Shown here piece by piece: positions 12,014-23,844 of a DNA stretch of 64,000 nt (its first letter is position 1; each line of letters starts with the position of its first letter). The stretch covers positions 806,001-870,000 of the forward strand of contig BJKQ01000007.1 in the NCBI GenBank assembly GCA_006538405.1. Reading direction: 5' to 3'. The notes beneath the pieces were generated by a model. It did not search any database, had not been told where the DNA came from, and was given only the letters and a program-made list of their open reading frames with translations. This stretch comes from Hansfordia pulvinata. Its lineage: Eukaryota > Ascomycota > Sordariomycetes > Xylariales. The position numbers were made by a program, and so were the translations under genes.

Positions 12014-13443
12014 ATGCCTTTCATCCCAAACACCCCCGAGTCGCTCATTGGCCGCTCCGACTCGAAAAACCCCGACACCACCTGCCGCGGCATCACCGCC
12101 GGCGGCCGACCCTGCCGCCGGCCCCTTGCCGCTAGCCCCGGCGCGTCCCCGCGCCGCCGCCCCGTAACCGCCTCGCCGCCCCCCTGCGCGCCGACGACCC
12201 CGCCGACCCGGACCTCTACTGCTGGCAGCACAAGGAACAGGCTTCTTCTTCCGCAAAGTCGAGCCCGGGCCCCCGCCTGTCCTCCAAGCCCATTCTCGAG
12301 TCGCGCGAGAGCATCGACACCCTCTTTGATCGCCTTGGCATCGTCGAGACCGCCCAGCGCCGTCAGCAGCAGAAACAGCACCAGCACCAGCACCAGCACC
12401 AGCAAAAGCTCAAACACGGGAGCCGCGTCAACGGCCAGCCGCCAACCAAGCCTGGCCATGGCCAGGGTCGCTACTCCGGAAGCCATGTCTCGGCCGCAGC
12501 TGCGTCCTCGCGCCCGGCACACCACAACCCCAAGAAAAAGAAGCAGAAAACCGTGTGCTGCTGCTTCAGAGCTATCGACAGCGAAAGCCACGACAACGAG
12601 CCCCGCCCCGTGCGGCCCAAACCGCGCCCTCTGCAGTCAGCTGTCAGCAAGCCCGCGTCGGCACCATTGCCGCCAGCGAGCGGCCGCCTGGCCGCCCCTT
12701 CTCCGGCAGCGGGCTCGCGCCGGCCCAGCGTGACCTCGGCCTCGAAGCAGCGCCAAACCTCGGGACAGTCGCACGTCTCCCAGACATCGGAATACCTCTC
12801 GCTGGTCCCGCCGTCGGCATCGCCCCAGACCGCGTCGCTGCTCCTGGCCGAGCTCGCCAAGCCGGTATCGCCGCAAGACGAGCCGGGCTACATCTACATT
12901 TTCTGGCTGACTCCGGAATCGCAGGTCTCGGCCCCTCCCGCGGACGCGGCCAGGGACCTGCTGGCGCCTCCGTCCCCCGCCGCCAGGCCGCGCTCCAGAC
13001 GCCCCAGTGACGTGCTCGAAACCTTTGCAACCGGAGGGCAGTCTCCGCGCGCCGGGGCTAATAACGGCGGCGCCGGCAGCGGCAGCGAGAAAACCATCCT
13101 GCTGAAGATCGGGCGCGCGTCCAACGTGCAACGACGCCTGAACGAGTGGTCGCGACAGTGCGGGCACCACCTCACACTGATCCGGTACTACCCGTACGTC
13201 TCGACGAGCCGGCCATCGACGCCCCGCAAGCTCCCCCATAGCCACAAGGTCGAGCGCTTGGTCCAGCTCGAACTGGCCGGGGCGGGCCTGCGCGTCAGCG
13301 ACCGCGAATCTTGGGCGTGCGACAGCTGCGGCCGCGCCCACCGCGAGTGGTTCGAGGTGGAGGCCAGCCGCCGTGGTGTCGCCATGGTCGATGAGGTGGT
13401 CCGCCGCTGGTCCGACTGGGACGAGCGCACGGGGGATACCTGA
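12014..13443 (+). CDS. GIY-YIG-like MUG113/T5orf172 (DUF1766) family protein
   Basis: The C-terminal half (about 12880-13430) carries the family hallmark: the strand GYIYIFWLTP, then LLKIGRASNVQRRLNEWSRQC, YYPY, KVERLVQLELAG, and CDSCGRAHREWFEV with a Cys pair and His/Glu. This matches the fungal T5orf172/DUF1766 domain, a GIY-YIG nuclease-fold family whose S. pombe member is mug113. The N-terminus (MPFIPNTPESLIGRSDSKNP, then TTCRGI and GRPCRR) and a CWQHK motif also look like the family. The middle is disordered, with a Gln/His run and a KKKK-CCCF patch. The N-terminal frame must shift by one missing base between 12136 and 12180; the total then is 476 codons. A 65-bp intron (12164-12228) would also restore frame but would remove CWQ. 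Confidence 0.75.
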
Positions 13444-14289
13444 AAATGGACCTGCCTGATGCGCGACAGGTCCTTCGAGCGTTGCAGTTTCCTCTCAGCT
13501 GTGCACTCAGGACTTCTGTACAGGACCCCCTGGCGCAGAAAACGACTTTTACGAAGAAACGATTACCGACAAGTGGAAGTAAGGGTGGGCTCGGGCGTGA
13601 TGGGGCTCCAGCTTCATGCGGTGCAGTTGGTGAGGTGCTCGCGAATCCTCCCGATCCCAGATTTTCCAGGATGAGTTCATGAGCATAGAGCACTAGATTT
13701 GGAGTGATACACCCCCATAGACGATATAGGCAGCCTGCGAAACGACGAACGCGGCTTGAAGGCTCGTTGCCTTGTATTTAGCGCGTCCCAACTCACTTTG
13801 ACCAACCCAAGCCGCGTGACTTCGAAGTCCTTTCAGCGCCAGCGAGCTTCTTCCACCCAGGAGGATCGTGTCGTTTGGCTCGGGCAAATCCGTCGAAATC
13901 GGGTTCGCCATGTGCTGGAGTTGCACGCCCAGCTGTTGAGCCTTGAGAACTAGAGCAGGTGAGGCCGGGGCATTACTCGTCGCTTTGTTGGGTTTTGTAA
14001 TGGGAATTCTTTCTCTATATCCATGCCCTGCGCGCTTCCTTAAGACATGTCTTGCTAGGTATGAATTGATCACGCATTGTTCATACATCCGCCTTTCCAC
14101 ACGCTCAGGACCTTATTCAGAAGTACAGAACGCCCGCGCTTATCCATCCTCAAAATCAATCTGCTTCGTCCGCCGAAATACAAAAATCGGGAGCCCGGGG
14201 CGGCACCGTCACTGTCACTGTCCTCATGTTCCACATATCTCTCACAAAAGTCCGGCTCGTGCCAAGGGCTCGATTACCAACAGCAGAAC
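13444..14289. other. Convergent 3' spacer
   Basis: This lies between the GIY-YIG gene and the minus-strand UBL gene. It contains only short frames with no recognisable content and presumably holds both 3' UTRs. Confidence 0.6.
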
Positions 14290-16780
14290 CTAGCCAACTG
14301 CTGCGAGTGCTTCGGCTTCCCGAGCGGGAAACTCGGCATCTGGACGATCCTCGCCTTGGTCGCCCTGGTCGTCCGCCGCCTCCACGGATGGTTCCACGGC
14401 AAGCTCGTCCGGCTCCTCGTTAATAGCATCGGCTTCGTCTTCGTTACGAGCGGCTTCTGCAGCAGCAGCAGCAGCCGCTGCAGCTTCGGCCGCCTCGATC
14501 CGCCGTCGTTCCACTCTGGCTTCCTCTTCCAGATGTGCAATGTGGCGCTCGGCAACGCCAGGTGCAATGCTTGCCAAGAAGAGAATGCCCGCCCGCTCCA
14601 GTCTTCTGACCTGATTGGCGAGCCAGCTGGCATTGTTCTCCTGATGTTGCTGGACGAGGCGGGCAGCAGCCTCGGCGGGGTTTGTTTCACGGTCCAGATC
14701 ATTCACCCCATGTTCTCCTTCAGCGCCGGCATGCTGGCGGCGCTGCAGGTGTTGAGGACGGGGCTGATGATGTGCATCCGCTCTGGGAATCAGATCTTCC
14801 AGATGTTGGCGAAGAGGAACCCAGAACCGATCAACTACGGGATTGAGAAGCCCCGTGTTGACAAGGAACAGGACAAAGGCAATGCCGACGACAGTGAACC
14901 AGCGAGACCAACTGGACGTGGGCGACGTGAACCACCACACAAACAGGCCGAGTCTGATGACCATCCATATGTGGGGCCATAGCTGGGCGAAGCCCACGGC
15001 TTCGATGCCCGGATTGTTCTGCCGGATGTTCACACGGACTTGTGGTCGCTGTCCCTGAGCGGGTGGCTGTCCTGCCTGGATGTTCTGTTGGGGTTGCGGG
15101 CGCGGTGATGCCGGGTGGGGCGTATTGGCAATGGTAGTCGCTGGTGATCTCTGCGCACGATGACCTTGTGTTGGTGTTGGGAACGCGCTCAACCCGGAAC
15201 TGAACGCTGCACTGAATGGCCCCGTCATAACCGGGAGAGTGTTAGGCATTGGAAGGACTGAGGCCCGGCCTTGAGGACTGTAGTAGGTGTCCGCATTGCC
15301 GTTCAAAAGCACGGCACGTGGCCCGCTGGGCGAGGACAAGATGTAGACCTCGGGCCTCCCATCGGTGTACCGAGGAAAAGAACCTGGGGCCTGTGCGGTA
15401 GCAGCTCTCAGCGGATCTGGAGTGCCGGCGGCGCTTGGAGCTCTGGAAGGGAACATGGGCACTGTCACGCCCGGCTGTACAGGAGGATGATTGACATGGC
15501 TTCTAGCCAGGTTGGAAAGAGAGGGGCTGCTGGCGTTGCGCCGCATGGCGTCGGTGATGGTTCTGGTGGCCTGGGTGGTGTCGGCAGATCGCATGATGTG
15601 GTCAAGATCCGGGGCAGTGAGTGAACCACCGGGAGGCACTGATCTGGACTGAGGAGCCGCACTGTGAGGCCGCCAATGGTGAGAGGTAGTGAGAGGGGAG
15701 GCGGCCCTACCCGGACGGTGAATGGTGTTGACAGTCTCGTTAACCGTGACACGCCATTGCTGGCCGTTGGGTCCGTAGCCCTCGCGAACGACAGTCCTGG
15801 TACCGTCTTGTGGATGAGGAGAAGCGGTCCTGAAAGGAGCGGAAGCGCCAAATGGTGAGCCGGTGCCACGGGGACCGGCAGGCGGTGCTGCCATGGAGGC
15901 CGCAGCAGCATCTTGAGGTCGCTGAGCATTAGCCATGGGATGTTGTGCGAAGTGTTGGCCATAATGCTGGGCGAGCATTTCTTCATAGGTGCGATCGTGA
16001 GGGGCAGGGTTCAGGTGTGCTTGATTGACCAAGGCGTCAACTCTGGGTCTTCCGCGCTGCGGGTCGAGCGCGTTCATGGTATTCATCCATTGGTGCTGAT
16101 GTTGCATAAACTGCTGAGGTGTGTAGCCAGGCGGTAGTTGGCCAGGCTGTGCGATGGTGGGCACGCCAGGGGGGAAGCTGGTGTTTGTCTGAGGCGCCGC
16201 AGCTGCTGGATTACCCCATGGGGTGGCGCCAATGCGATTCTGCGGGGGCTGAGGAAAAGCCGCAGTGTGTGGTTGAGGCGGCGGTTGCTGTTGTTGTTGA
16301 TGTTGTTCTTGCTGTTGCTGGGGGTCGGCAGCACCGGAAATGGTGGGCTGAGGCGTGGCGGGCGGCGGGATCTGGGCGGCCGGGGGGTTGGATACAGTAA
16401 TGACAAGATGCAGGATCTGCTGCTCGGAAGAACGAACCTGTCGGGGCGGAAAGGAAAGGAGATTAGCCGAGTGCAATGGGTGTGGGAAGGGAAACAGAGC
16501 GAACCCAGACATACCGGGGAGTGGCCAAAGACGCTGGCCATGGACTGGTCGCTTTGTTGAAGGAGGCGGCCGCGGTAGATGAGGCGCTGGGACTGCTCGG
16601 AGGGCTTGACGGGCACGGCCTCGCTGATCTTGAGCTTGAGCTGACGGACAGTGGTTTCGGGCGAGAGAGCTTGGAAAACGAGAGGCTGCGGGACGCCAGT
16701 CGTGGGGGACTTGATCTCGACAGTGAAGGAGGGCGCGGCGTCGGGCGCGGGGCATCTGAGCCCAAGGCCGCAGAGGCCAT
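14290..16780 (-). CDS. Ubiquitin-like domain, two-TM protein (HERPUD/Usa1-type, ERAD)
   Basis: Minus-strand exons 16515-16780 and 14290-16437 (77-bp intron with a GTATGT donor and CAG acceptor). Exon 1 encodes a ubiquitin-like fold: FTVEIKSP, LSPETTVRQLKLKISEAVP, QRLIYRGRLL. A long Pro/Gln-rich disordered region follows. Near the C-terminus two membrane segments (WPHIWMVIRLGLFVWWF and WFTVVGIAFVLFLVNTGLL) precede an Ala/Glu-rich coiled tail. N-terminal UBL plus C-terminal membrane hairpin is the architecture of HERPUD1 and yeast Usa1, scaffolds of the Hrd1 ER-associated degradation ligase; orthology is inference. The only good start (MASAALGSDAP) is out of frame with the UBL by one missing base between 16727 and 16780. 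With that base the protein is 804 aa. Confidence 0.7.
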
Positions 16781-18086
16781 GATGGGCAAAGGCAGAGGCA
16801 GAGGCGAAAGTGAGGTGTGGTCTGGCCCGGAGATGCGAGCTGCGTGATGTTGGGCGGTCGCGGTAGGCAAGTGGGTGGAGAGTGAGTGTGGGAAGTCAAT
16901 AGGACAACGGTGGAAGAGGATCAGCTCGGGCAGGTGGGCGAGATGAGGCTGAGGACTGTGGAATTTGAAGTCGAAGTGGGTGGCGGCTGCCGGTTTGCGC
17001 CGCGGCAGGAGCGAACGGACGGAAGCTCGCGACTGTTGGGTTGGCGTGGCCCGTGGTGCCGTGGCTGACACTGGCGAGTGGAAGGGAAATGACCGAGGTC
17101 AGGGTTGAGAGGGTTCTATGAGATCCTCTTATCCCAATCGCATGCCAGTCACATCGGCGTTACGCTGTCAAGGCGGCTGGACGATTGTGCGGTCGGAGAG
17201 GAAGCTGGGCAGTCCAGTAGGATGACGACATGTGTGTTTACGGCCGCGCGAGAGCGAGGGCGGCGTGGCGTGCGGCTCGAAGGGCCACCTTGACTGATCG
17301 AACAACGAAACAGACTCGGGTTGCAGAGCTGTACGTGGTGGCACCTTGCCGGATATCTACGAGTGTCGGCACCGCGAGGCCAATGTGATGCATCGAACAA
17401 CTGTCCGTCCCGCGCCCGGATCGCAGCCGTGCTGGCATTTCGGACGGGGATCCCGGCGTGGGCGGGTGGAGCCATCGCGGCCCCCAAAGCAGTAACAAAC
17501 CACGTTGCGTTTTGCGGTTACGAGCCTTGTCCACCGGGTACAACAAACGGCGGCTGGGATTGAGTAGCTTGCGGCGACGCTTAGGCGCGGCGGATACAAA
17601 GAAGGAAGCAAGTAGCATGTACCTCGGCGTCCGACTCTCTACAACGACGACCTCGAGACCCGCTCCGCGTGAATGGACTCGTCTATGCCTTTTCTAGCTA
17701 GACGGTCTCCCCCAAGGTTGGATGCAGTGGATGCCCGTCAAAACCCTGGAAAGTATCTGGGTGCTTGCACCTTCAATCAATCTGCGTCATCGTAGGGGTC
17801 CTCGCCCTCGGTTTCTTGCTTGCTTCAACACTACCCCGTCCTGTCGTGCCTCGTCTCTCGCCGGCCCGCGCATCAGTCACACCCCATACTTCGCGGCTGC
17901 CACAAGCACGCTTGTTTCCAGATACCCCTTATCTTGTCACCACATTTTCGTCTGTCTCAATCCCCGCTTCGCGCCGTGAGAGCCTGCGCCTCTCTCAGCG
18001 CCTGCGACGCGTCTCCCCCTTGGGTACCCTCGTTCCTCACGATAGCTTCACACCCGCGACCCCTTCCTTGGCTTTGTCCAGTCCAT
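16781..18086. promoter_or_regulatory. Divergent promoter region, UBL gene / PSD1
   Basis: This 1.3-kb spacer separates two divergently read genes and must hold both promoters. A GCAGAG-type hexamer repeat lies just beside the UBL gene start (about 16787-16808). The PSD1 side is pyrimidine-rich from about 17760 on. Confidence 0.5.
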
Positions 18087-19751
18087 ATGGCCACCCCGTA
18101 CGGCCCGGCCCTGCGCCGGTGCCGCCTTGTCCCTCGCCCCGGCCATCCATCCTCTTCCCCCTTCCCAGCAGGCCCCCGCCCCCGCTGTTTCCATCAATGC
18201 CGCCCGAGATGGCAGCAGCAGCAACAGCAGCAGCAGAAGCAGCGGTCCCGGCAGAGCATGGGCGACGCTCTGAAGAACACAAAGGTGCAATGGTATCCCA
18301 TACCGATCGGTCTCGGGGTCGGCTTCCTCGGCCTCGTCCACTTCTATCGCAAACAGACCCGCGACAGCGACCGCGCGGAGATGCAGGGCGACGGCGAGCC
18401 CGCCCCCAAGAAGCGGCCCCGCGTCCGACCTGACGGGCCCTGGCAGGTCCAGGTCATGTCCACGCTGCCGCTCAAGGCCATGTCGCGCCTCTGGGGCTCC
18501 TTCAACGAGATCAACATCCCCTACTACCTGCGCATCCCCGGCTTCAAGCTGTACTCCTTCGTCTTCGGCGTCAACCTCGACGAGGTCGCCGAGCCCGACC
18601 TCCGCGTGTACCCCAACCTCGCCGCCTTCTTCTACCGCAAGCTCAAGCCCGGCGTCCGCCCCCTCGACCCGGACCCCAACTCCCTCCTCTCGCCCTCCGA
18701 CGGCCGCGTCCTGCAGTTCGGCAAGATCGAGGGCGGCGACATCGAGCAGGTCAAGGGCATGACCTACAGCATCGACGCCCTGCTCGGCAAGGACGACGGG
18801 GCCAGCGGCGAGGGCTCCGCGTCGTCCGACCGCGGCCCCAGCGCGACGCCCGCCGCCGACCACGCGGGCCGCACCGATGCCCGCGGCGACGAGGAGCTGG
18901 TCGCCCAGGACGAGGAGTTCGCCCGCGTCAACGGCATCTCCTACACCATCCCCAGCCTGATCTCGGGCAAGGCCGACGAGAGCCACAGCGGCCCGCGCAT
19001 CGAGGACCAGTCGACCGTGCCCTCGAGCCCCGGCGCCGTGTCCGCCGTGTCCGCCGACCTGGCGCGCGGCGGCGGGCCCAAGAGGCCCCAGCAGCCGTGG
19101 TGGGAGACGCTGCTGGGGTCGGGCGAGCGCAAGACGGCGCTGTACTACGCCGTCGTCTACCTCGCGCCGGGCGACTACCACCGCTACCACAGCCCGGCCA
19201 ACTGGGTCGTCGAGCGCCGCCGCCACTTCGCCGGCGAGCTGTACAGCGTGAGCCCGTACCTGCAGCGCACCCTGCCGGGGCTCTTCACCCTCAACGAGCG
19301 CGTCGTCCTGCTCGGCCGCTGGCGCTGGGGCTTCTTCTCCTTCATCCCCGTCGGCGCCACCAACGTCGGCTCCATCCTGCTCGACTTCGACGCCGAGCTG
19401 CGCACAAACTCCCTCCTGACCGACACCGCCGCCGACCGCGCCGCCGCCGCCGCCGCCGCCCGCGGGGAGCCCTACAGCGGCTACGCCGAGGCCCACTACG
19501 GCCAGGCCAGCCGCGTCCTCGGCGGCCACGCCCTGCGCCGCGGCGACGAGATGGGCGGCTTCCGCCTCGGCAGCACCATCGTCCTCGTCTTCGAGGCCCC
19601 GGCCCCCGGCAGCAGCGGTGACGGCGCCGAGAACCAGCAGCAGCAGCAGCAGACCGGGTCCGAGGCCAAACACCCCCGCGGCTTCACCTGGGCCGTCGAG
19701 CGCGGCCAGACGGTCAAGATGGGCCAGGCCCTCGGCTACATCCAGGAGTGA
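18087..19751 (+). CDS. PSD1: Mitochondrial phosphatidylserine decarboxylase proenzyme
   Basis: This enzyme decarboxylates phosphatidylserine to phosphatidylethanolamine at the mitochondrial inner membrane. From the ATG at 18087 the protein is 554 aa. It has an Arg-rich, acid-free presequence with a Gln run (about 43-50), one membrane segment (about 69-87, WYPIPIGLGVGFLGL), then the catalytic domain. Asp205 (SPSDGR), His368 (YHRYHSP) and Ser496 in LGST match the Asp-His-Ser triad. LGST is the self-cleavage site that yields the beta chain and a pyruvoyl alpha chain of about 59 residues. A low-complexity insertion (about 230-340) separates the first motif from the second half. I chose the ATG that gives a typical targeting sequence; the frame is open for 89 codons upstream. 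There is no intron and no frame break. The 681-codon antisense frame is a GC artefact. Confidence 0.95.
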   Translation: MATPYGPALRRCRLVPRPGHPSSSPFPAGPRPRCFHQCRPRWQQQQQQQQKQRSRQSMGDALKNTKVQWYPIPIGLGVGFLGLVHFYRKQTRDSDRAEMQGDGEPAPKKRPRVRPDGPWQVQVMSTLPLKAMSRLWGSFNEINIPYYLRIPGFKLYSFVFGVNLDEVAEPDLRVYPNLAAFFYRKLKPGVRPLDPDPNSLLSPSDGRVLQFGKIEGGDIEQVKGMTYSIDALLGKDDGASGEGSASSDRGPSATPAADHAGRTDARGDEELVAQDEEFARVNGISYTIPSLISGKADESHSGPRIEDQSTVPSSPGAVSAVSADLARGGGPKRPQQPWWETLLGSGERKTALYYAVVYLAPGDYHRYHSPANWVVERRRHFAGELYSVSPYLQRTLPGLFTLNERVVLLGRWRWGFFSFIPVGATNVGSILLDFDAELRTNSLLTDTAADRAAAAAAARGEPYSGYAEAHYGQASRVLGGHALRRGDEMGGFRLGSTIVLVFEAPAPGSSGDGAENQQQQQQTGSEAKHPRGFTWAVERGQTVKMGQALGYIQE

Positions 19752-20952
19752 TGACGGGCGCGAAACTGGGACCCAGCGGATTTCCAGGCTGGGACAAAGA
19801 AAGCGATCCGCGCCCCCGCAAGTCCTCCTTGCCGCCTCCCCCTTGTATACCACACAAGTCCCGGACACGGGTCTCCAACGGCGCCGCCGCAGCTCATCCA
19901 CTCTGCAAGCAGTCCCAATGACAAACCACCCTTCCGCCTCTACACGCGATAGTTTCACGCGCGGGTGCCGTGTCGACATTTGATGTCGCAGGGTGTGTCT
20001 GCCTATCGTACTCAAAGGAGGGAAGAGAGAGAGAGAGATCAGAGAATAATGTATGTATAGAAAAATGTCAAATGTATGTACAAGATAAATCATGAAAAGC
20101 GGCTAAATCTCTACATGAGCCACCCTCAACAATGATGCCCAAGTCGAGTCATGCGCGTCTGCCTCCGATTCAGATAATCGCAGCACACAAAACCTTTCCA
20201 ATAAATACGCTGTCTGCCTGGAACAACTCCATGTGTACAACCCGTCCAGTGGCTGACCATACTTTTCATTCCGAGCTTGGACTCGTCATGTGGCACCGTA
20301 GTACAATGCTTGACTATCTACTTTTTATTATGTTTTTGTTTCCGAGGCTGTCAGCTACCTACTGATTGGGCGGCTTTGCTTGGCTTTTGCAATGCCTACT
20401 ATCTACTCAGACCGACCTCGAAAATGGGGTGGCCCGCAGGCGCAGTTATCCTCTCGCTGACGTGACTGCATCTGTCAAAAGACATGACATCACAGCTTGA
20501 CCGTTCGTCAGCATGTGCACATCCCCTTGCCCTGCTTCTTTCTACCATGGCTCGTTATGTCCATTGCCCTCCTTGTCGTTACTGAGCACCGACAAATAAC
20601 CTCATATCTCGATCTTCGGAGCCCTCCGTCTACATCAGTGTCCATCCGTATATAGCCGCACTCATCGTAGGAAATCGCTGTACCCTAGCGCTCGCCGGAA
20701 CCCAAATTGCCACAACGCCGAAACCAAGCCGAGTTGAATTTTCCTCCCCTGTTCCATAAAAACTTTTGTTTCCAGCCACACACGGCATCGGTATCGAGCG
20801 ACGGCATGCTTCCCGTCTCACGCAAACCTGCTCATCCTGCGGCATACAGACGAGTTATCTACCGCGTCTTGGGCAAGAGCTAGATTGCACGGGGCACAGC
20901 AACATGACTGAACCCCCATGTTCTGCGCGCCGGGGCTTCAAAGGATGCCCTC
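19752..20952. other. Convergent 3' spacer, PSD1 / KAP104
   Basis: An AT-richer region with no coding-like frame. A short GA run lies near 20026-20038. Both 3' UTRs must lie here. Confidence 0.6.
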
Positions 20953-23844
20953 TCAGAGCTTGTATGAAGCCTTCAGATTTGCTTGATCCTGAGCACTCAG
21001 TTGCGTGAAGAACTGGTCGAACTGAGGGATCATTTGTTGATAAAGGCTCAGGATCTGTATGTGGTCAGTATACGGTTCTTGGATCGATTCCGACGACACT
21101 CATCATGTGATCACTCACCTTCTGGAAATCTTCGCGCAGGCCCACGTTCGTGGCGTTTGTACTTGAAGCTCGCTGTACCGCGCAATGGAAGTAAAGAAGC
21201 GCAGCAAAGTCTTCTCCATAGCCATCGGGTTCTTTTCGACAATCGCGGCGAACCCTCGGAACGCACTGGCCTTCTCTTCCGTGGGTTCGATTTCATCCAT
21301 CAGACTCAAGAACTCTTCTGCGAAGTTGGCGAGGTGAGGCGCAATCAGTTCTCCGTTGCCCAGACCCAGGCGACCCAACGCTATGGCAGCATTCTCGGTC
21401 ACGCCCCTGGTGATCCCTGGGTTGGTCATGATGTCGACAAATCGCAGGAACAGATCGCGTACAAACGGCTCCATGCCAGACTTGTGCTGAATAGCGATCT
21501 CACCCACGGACCAGCAAGCATTGTTGACGACACTGAACTGGTTGTCGATGTCCTCGTCCAGTATGCTCTCGAGATCAAGCTGCTTGATCAAGATGGGAAG
21601 AACCCTAGGCAGGGACGGTTGCAGTTGGGCGAAAACGTATTTGGCCGAATCTCCCAGAAGAGCATAAGCTGATTGCCGGACCTCGTCGGTGGGGTCCTCC
21701 AGACACAGCGTGAGCAGCTCGAAAAAGGCAGGCTGAGACTCGGCAACGAGCTGGGACGCCTTAGAGGGGTCCAAAGCCTGAATGACGGCGCTCAGGAGAT
21801 CCAGACTGGTGATGAGGAAGTCCTTGTCAGGGGCGTCTAACGTGGGGTCGCTGGCGAGGTGCATCGATGCCTCCAGGTTCTGATGAATGAGGTTGACGCA
21901 GCGGCCGAAGACGGGCTGCGCGTACGGGGTGAAGGCGTCGTTCAAAGCCATGGCCACGTAGGATAGACACTCGAGCAGGGGAAACATCTCGCGAGAGCTG
22001 TCGGGGACCTTTTGCCATCGGTCAATCAGGGTAGGCATGAGCTCGTTGACGAGCTCGGGGCGCGCAAGGACAGGCCCAATCTTGTCAGCAAGGGTCTGGA
22101 CACAGTCGTACAGGATGTACATGTTGCGGTCCTTGTACTTCTGGAAGCACTTGACAAATTGCTGGATGATGGGGCCGCTGTAGGGCTCCAGCTTCTTGGT
22201 GGCTTTTTCCTCGAGGGTCGCGAAAGCCGACGCGCCGGCCTCCTGGACCTTCTTGTTGCGGTCCAACATCTTGTGAAGAATGCCCTCCATCATGGGCTCA
22301 AAGAACTGCTGCTTTTGGGCGGGGTCGGACAGGCCGCTGGCCCAGCCGGAGTACCGGCCAAGAGTCCAGCAGGTGATCTGGCGCACCACAGGCTCATTGT
22401 CGTTAAGGAGCGAGAGCAGGTAAGGAACCAGCTCTGGCAGATGCGGAGTAACCACGTCCATGCAGCCCTCGGCAACAGCCCCGAGGGCGAGGACAGCCGC
22501 TTCGCGGTACGGCCACTCATCATGCTTGAGGTTTTTGGTAAGGTAGGGAAGGATAGACTCGAAGACGGGGGCGCGGAAATCGCGGGCGAAAACGTCCAGA
22601 GCAGCCGCGCTGCATTTGCGCAGGGTCCACTTCTCGTCAGGGTTGGCGTCATCGCCGTCCTCGAAATCGTCGACCTCGCCCTCCTCGAGATCGTCATCCA
22701 TGTTGGCGAGCTTCTGGTAAGCGTTTCCGTTCTGGGCCTGGTCGGCCGAGGCGTCGCCGTTGCTCTGCATGCGGGCGTTGTTCTTCTTGGCGAATTGAGG
22801 CTTAATGTCCTTGTCAAGGTCATCCTCCTCTTCGTCATCAGATGCGCCGCCAAGCAGGGCAATGTCCTCGGGACTGTAGACCATGCACTCGAGCAGGACG
22901 GGAATGATGGTGCCGATAAAAGGAACAAGGGCCTTCCAGAGATCGTCGTGTTCTCCTACCGCCAGCCAGAACTCAGCAGCGTCGCAGGCGAGCTCCTCGT
23001 CGTCGCTCTTCTGCTGCTGAATGATGTACTCGACGAGACCCTTGATATGGGGCTGGAGCTTGTCCGGACGGGTCTCGACGAGGTGGACGAAGGCGCGGCA
23101 GACCTGGCGCCGGACATCGGGGCTGGAGTCGGAAGACAGAGAGAAGAGGTGCTGGAGGAGATCGTCGATGGAGTTGAGCATGGCCTGCGAGGGGCGAGGG
23201 GTGAAGACGTTGATGCTGGTGAGAGCATACGAGCGGACCTTGACAAGAGGGCTCTTTGTGGCCTGGATGAGCTTGGGAAGGATAAAGTTGAGGGGGCGCT
23301 GGCCGTTCAGTTCGCGCTCGAGCAGCTTGGGGCTGTCTTCGCAGATTTTGGTGAGAGCGGCGATGGCGCCCTCCTGGGCCTCGTTTGAGGTCTGGCCGTC
23401 GTCGTTGCCCAGGAGGCGCAGAAGGTCGGGGAGTAGCTCAGGCCAGCTCATGAGGCCGCCGCGGCGGATGAGTTCGGTGGCAATGTTGCCGGCGTAGTTG
23501 CGGATCTGGCCATTGGGATCCTGGAGGGCGATGGGGATGGCCATCTTGATGAGCTGTAGGCTCTGTTCGGGGATCTGTTTGTAAGATTGGCGAATGTTGT
23601 TCTTGAGCATGATTGCGGCGGCGGCGCGAATAAGGTGGTAGTCCTGAGGAGAGCATGGCAGCTCGGCGGGGGGGTCGCGGGTGGTGACCATGTAGACGAG
23701 GTAGTTGTTGGTGTCGGGGTTGGCCTTGACTTGGTTGAGCATGACCTCGGCCTCTTTCTGGGCGACCTTGTTGGCGCCGCTGAGGGAGTTCTTGAGGCAA
23801 GAGGCCAGCTGGCCGAGCGACTCGGGATTGGGTTGCCACGCCAT
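20953..23844 (-). CDS. KAP104: Karyopherin beta-2 / transportin (KAP104)
   Basis: Minus-strand exons 21119-23844 and 20953-21054 (64-bp intron, GTGAGT donor). This nuclear import receptor binds PY-NLS cargoes such as hnRNP-type mRNA-binding proteins. HEAT-repeat sequence runs throughout: MAWQPNPESL, IMLKNNIRQSY, CWTLGRYSGW, NNACWSVGEIA. The acidic H8 loop (DDEEEDDLDKDIKP, then a Gln/Asn-rich segment and DDDLEEGEVDDFEDGDD) followed by KWTLRKCSAAALDVFA marks transportin rather than importin beta-1. The tail (LREDFQKILSLYQQM, then a short helix to KASYKL) aligns with the transportin C-terminus, but it lies in another frame from SIARYSELQ. One base is missing at about 21158-21167. With it the protein is 942 aa. 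Confidence 0.92.

Noticed and set aside
12164..12228. 65-bp intron in the GIY-YIG gene as the explanation for its frame change
   Set aside because: It keeps frame, but the donor is weak (GTAACC), no branch site is evident, and it would delete the CWQ of a motif that looks conserved. A missing base is preferred, though the intron is not excluded.
18048..20093. 681-codon minus-strand frame antisense to PSD1
   Set aside because: It mirrors the GC-rich third positions of PSD1 and consists of Ala/Gly/Val/Leu-rich shadow sequence.
22012..23388. 458-codon plus-strand frame antisense to KAP104
   Set aside because: A shadow of the conserved transportin gene; low-complexity hydrophobic translation without motifs.
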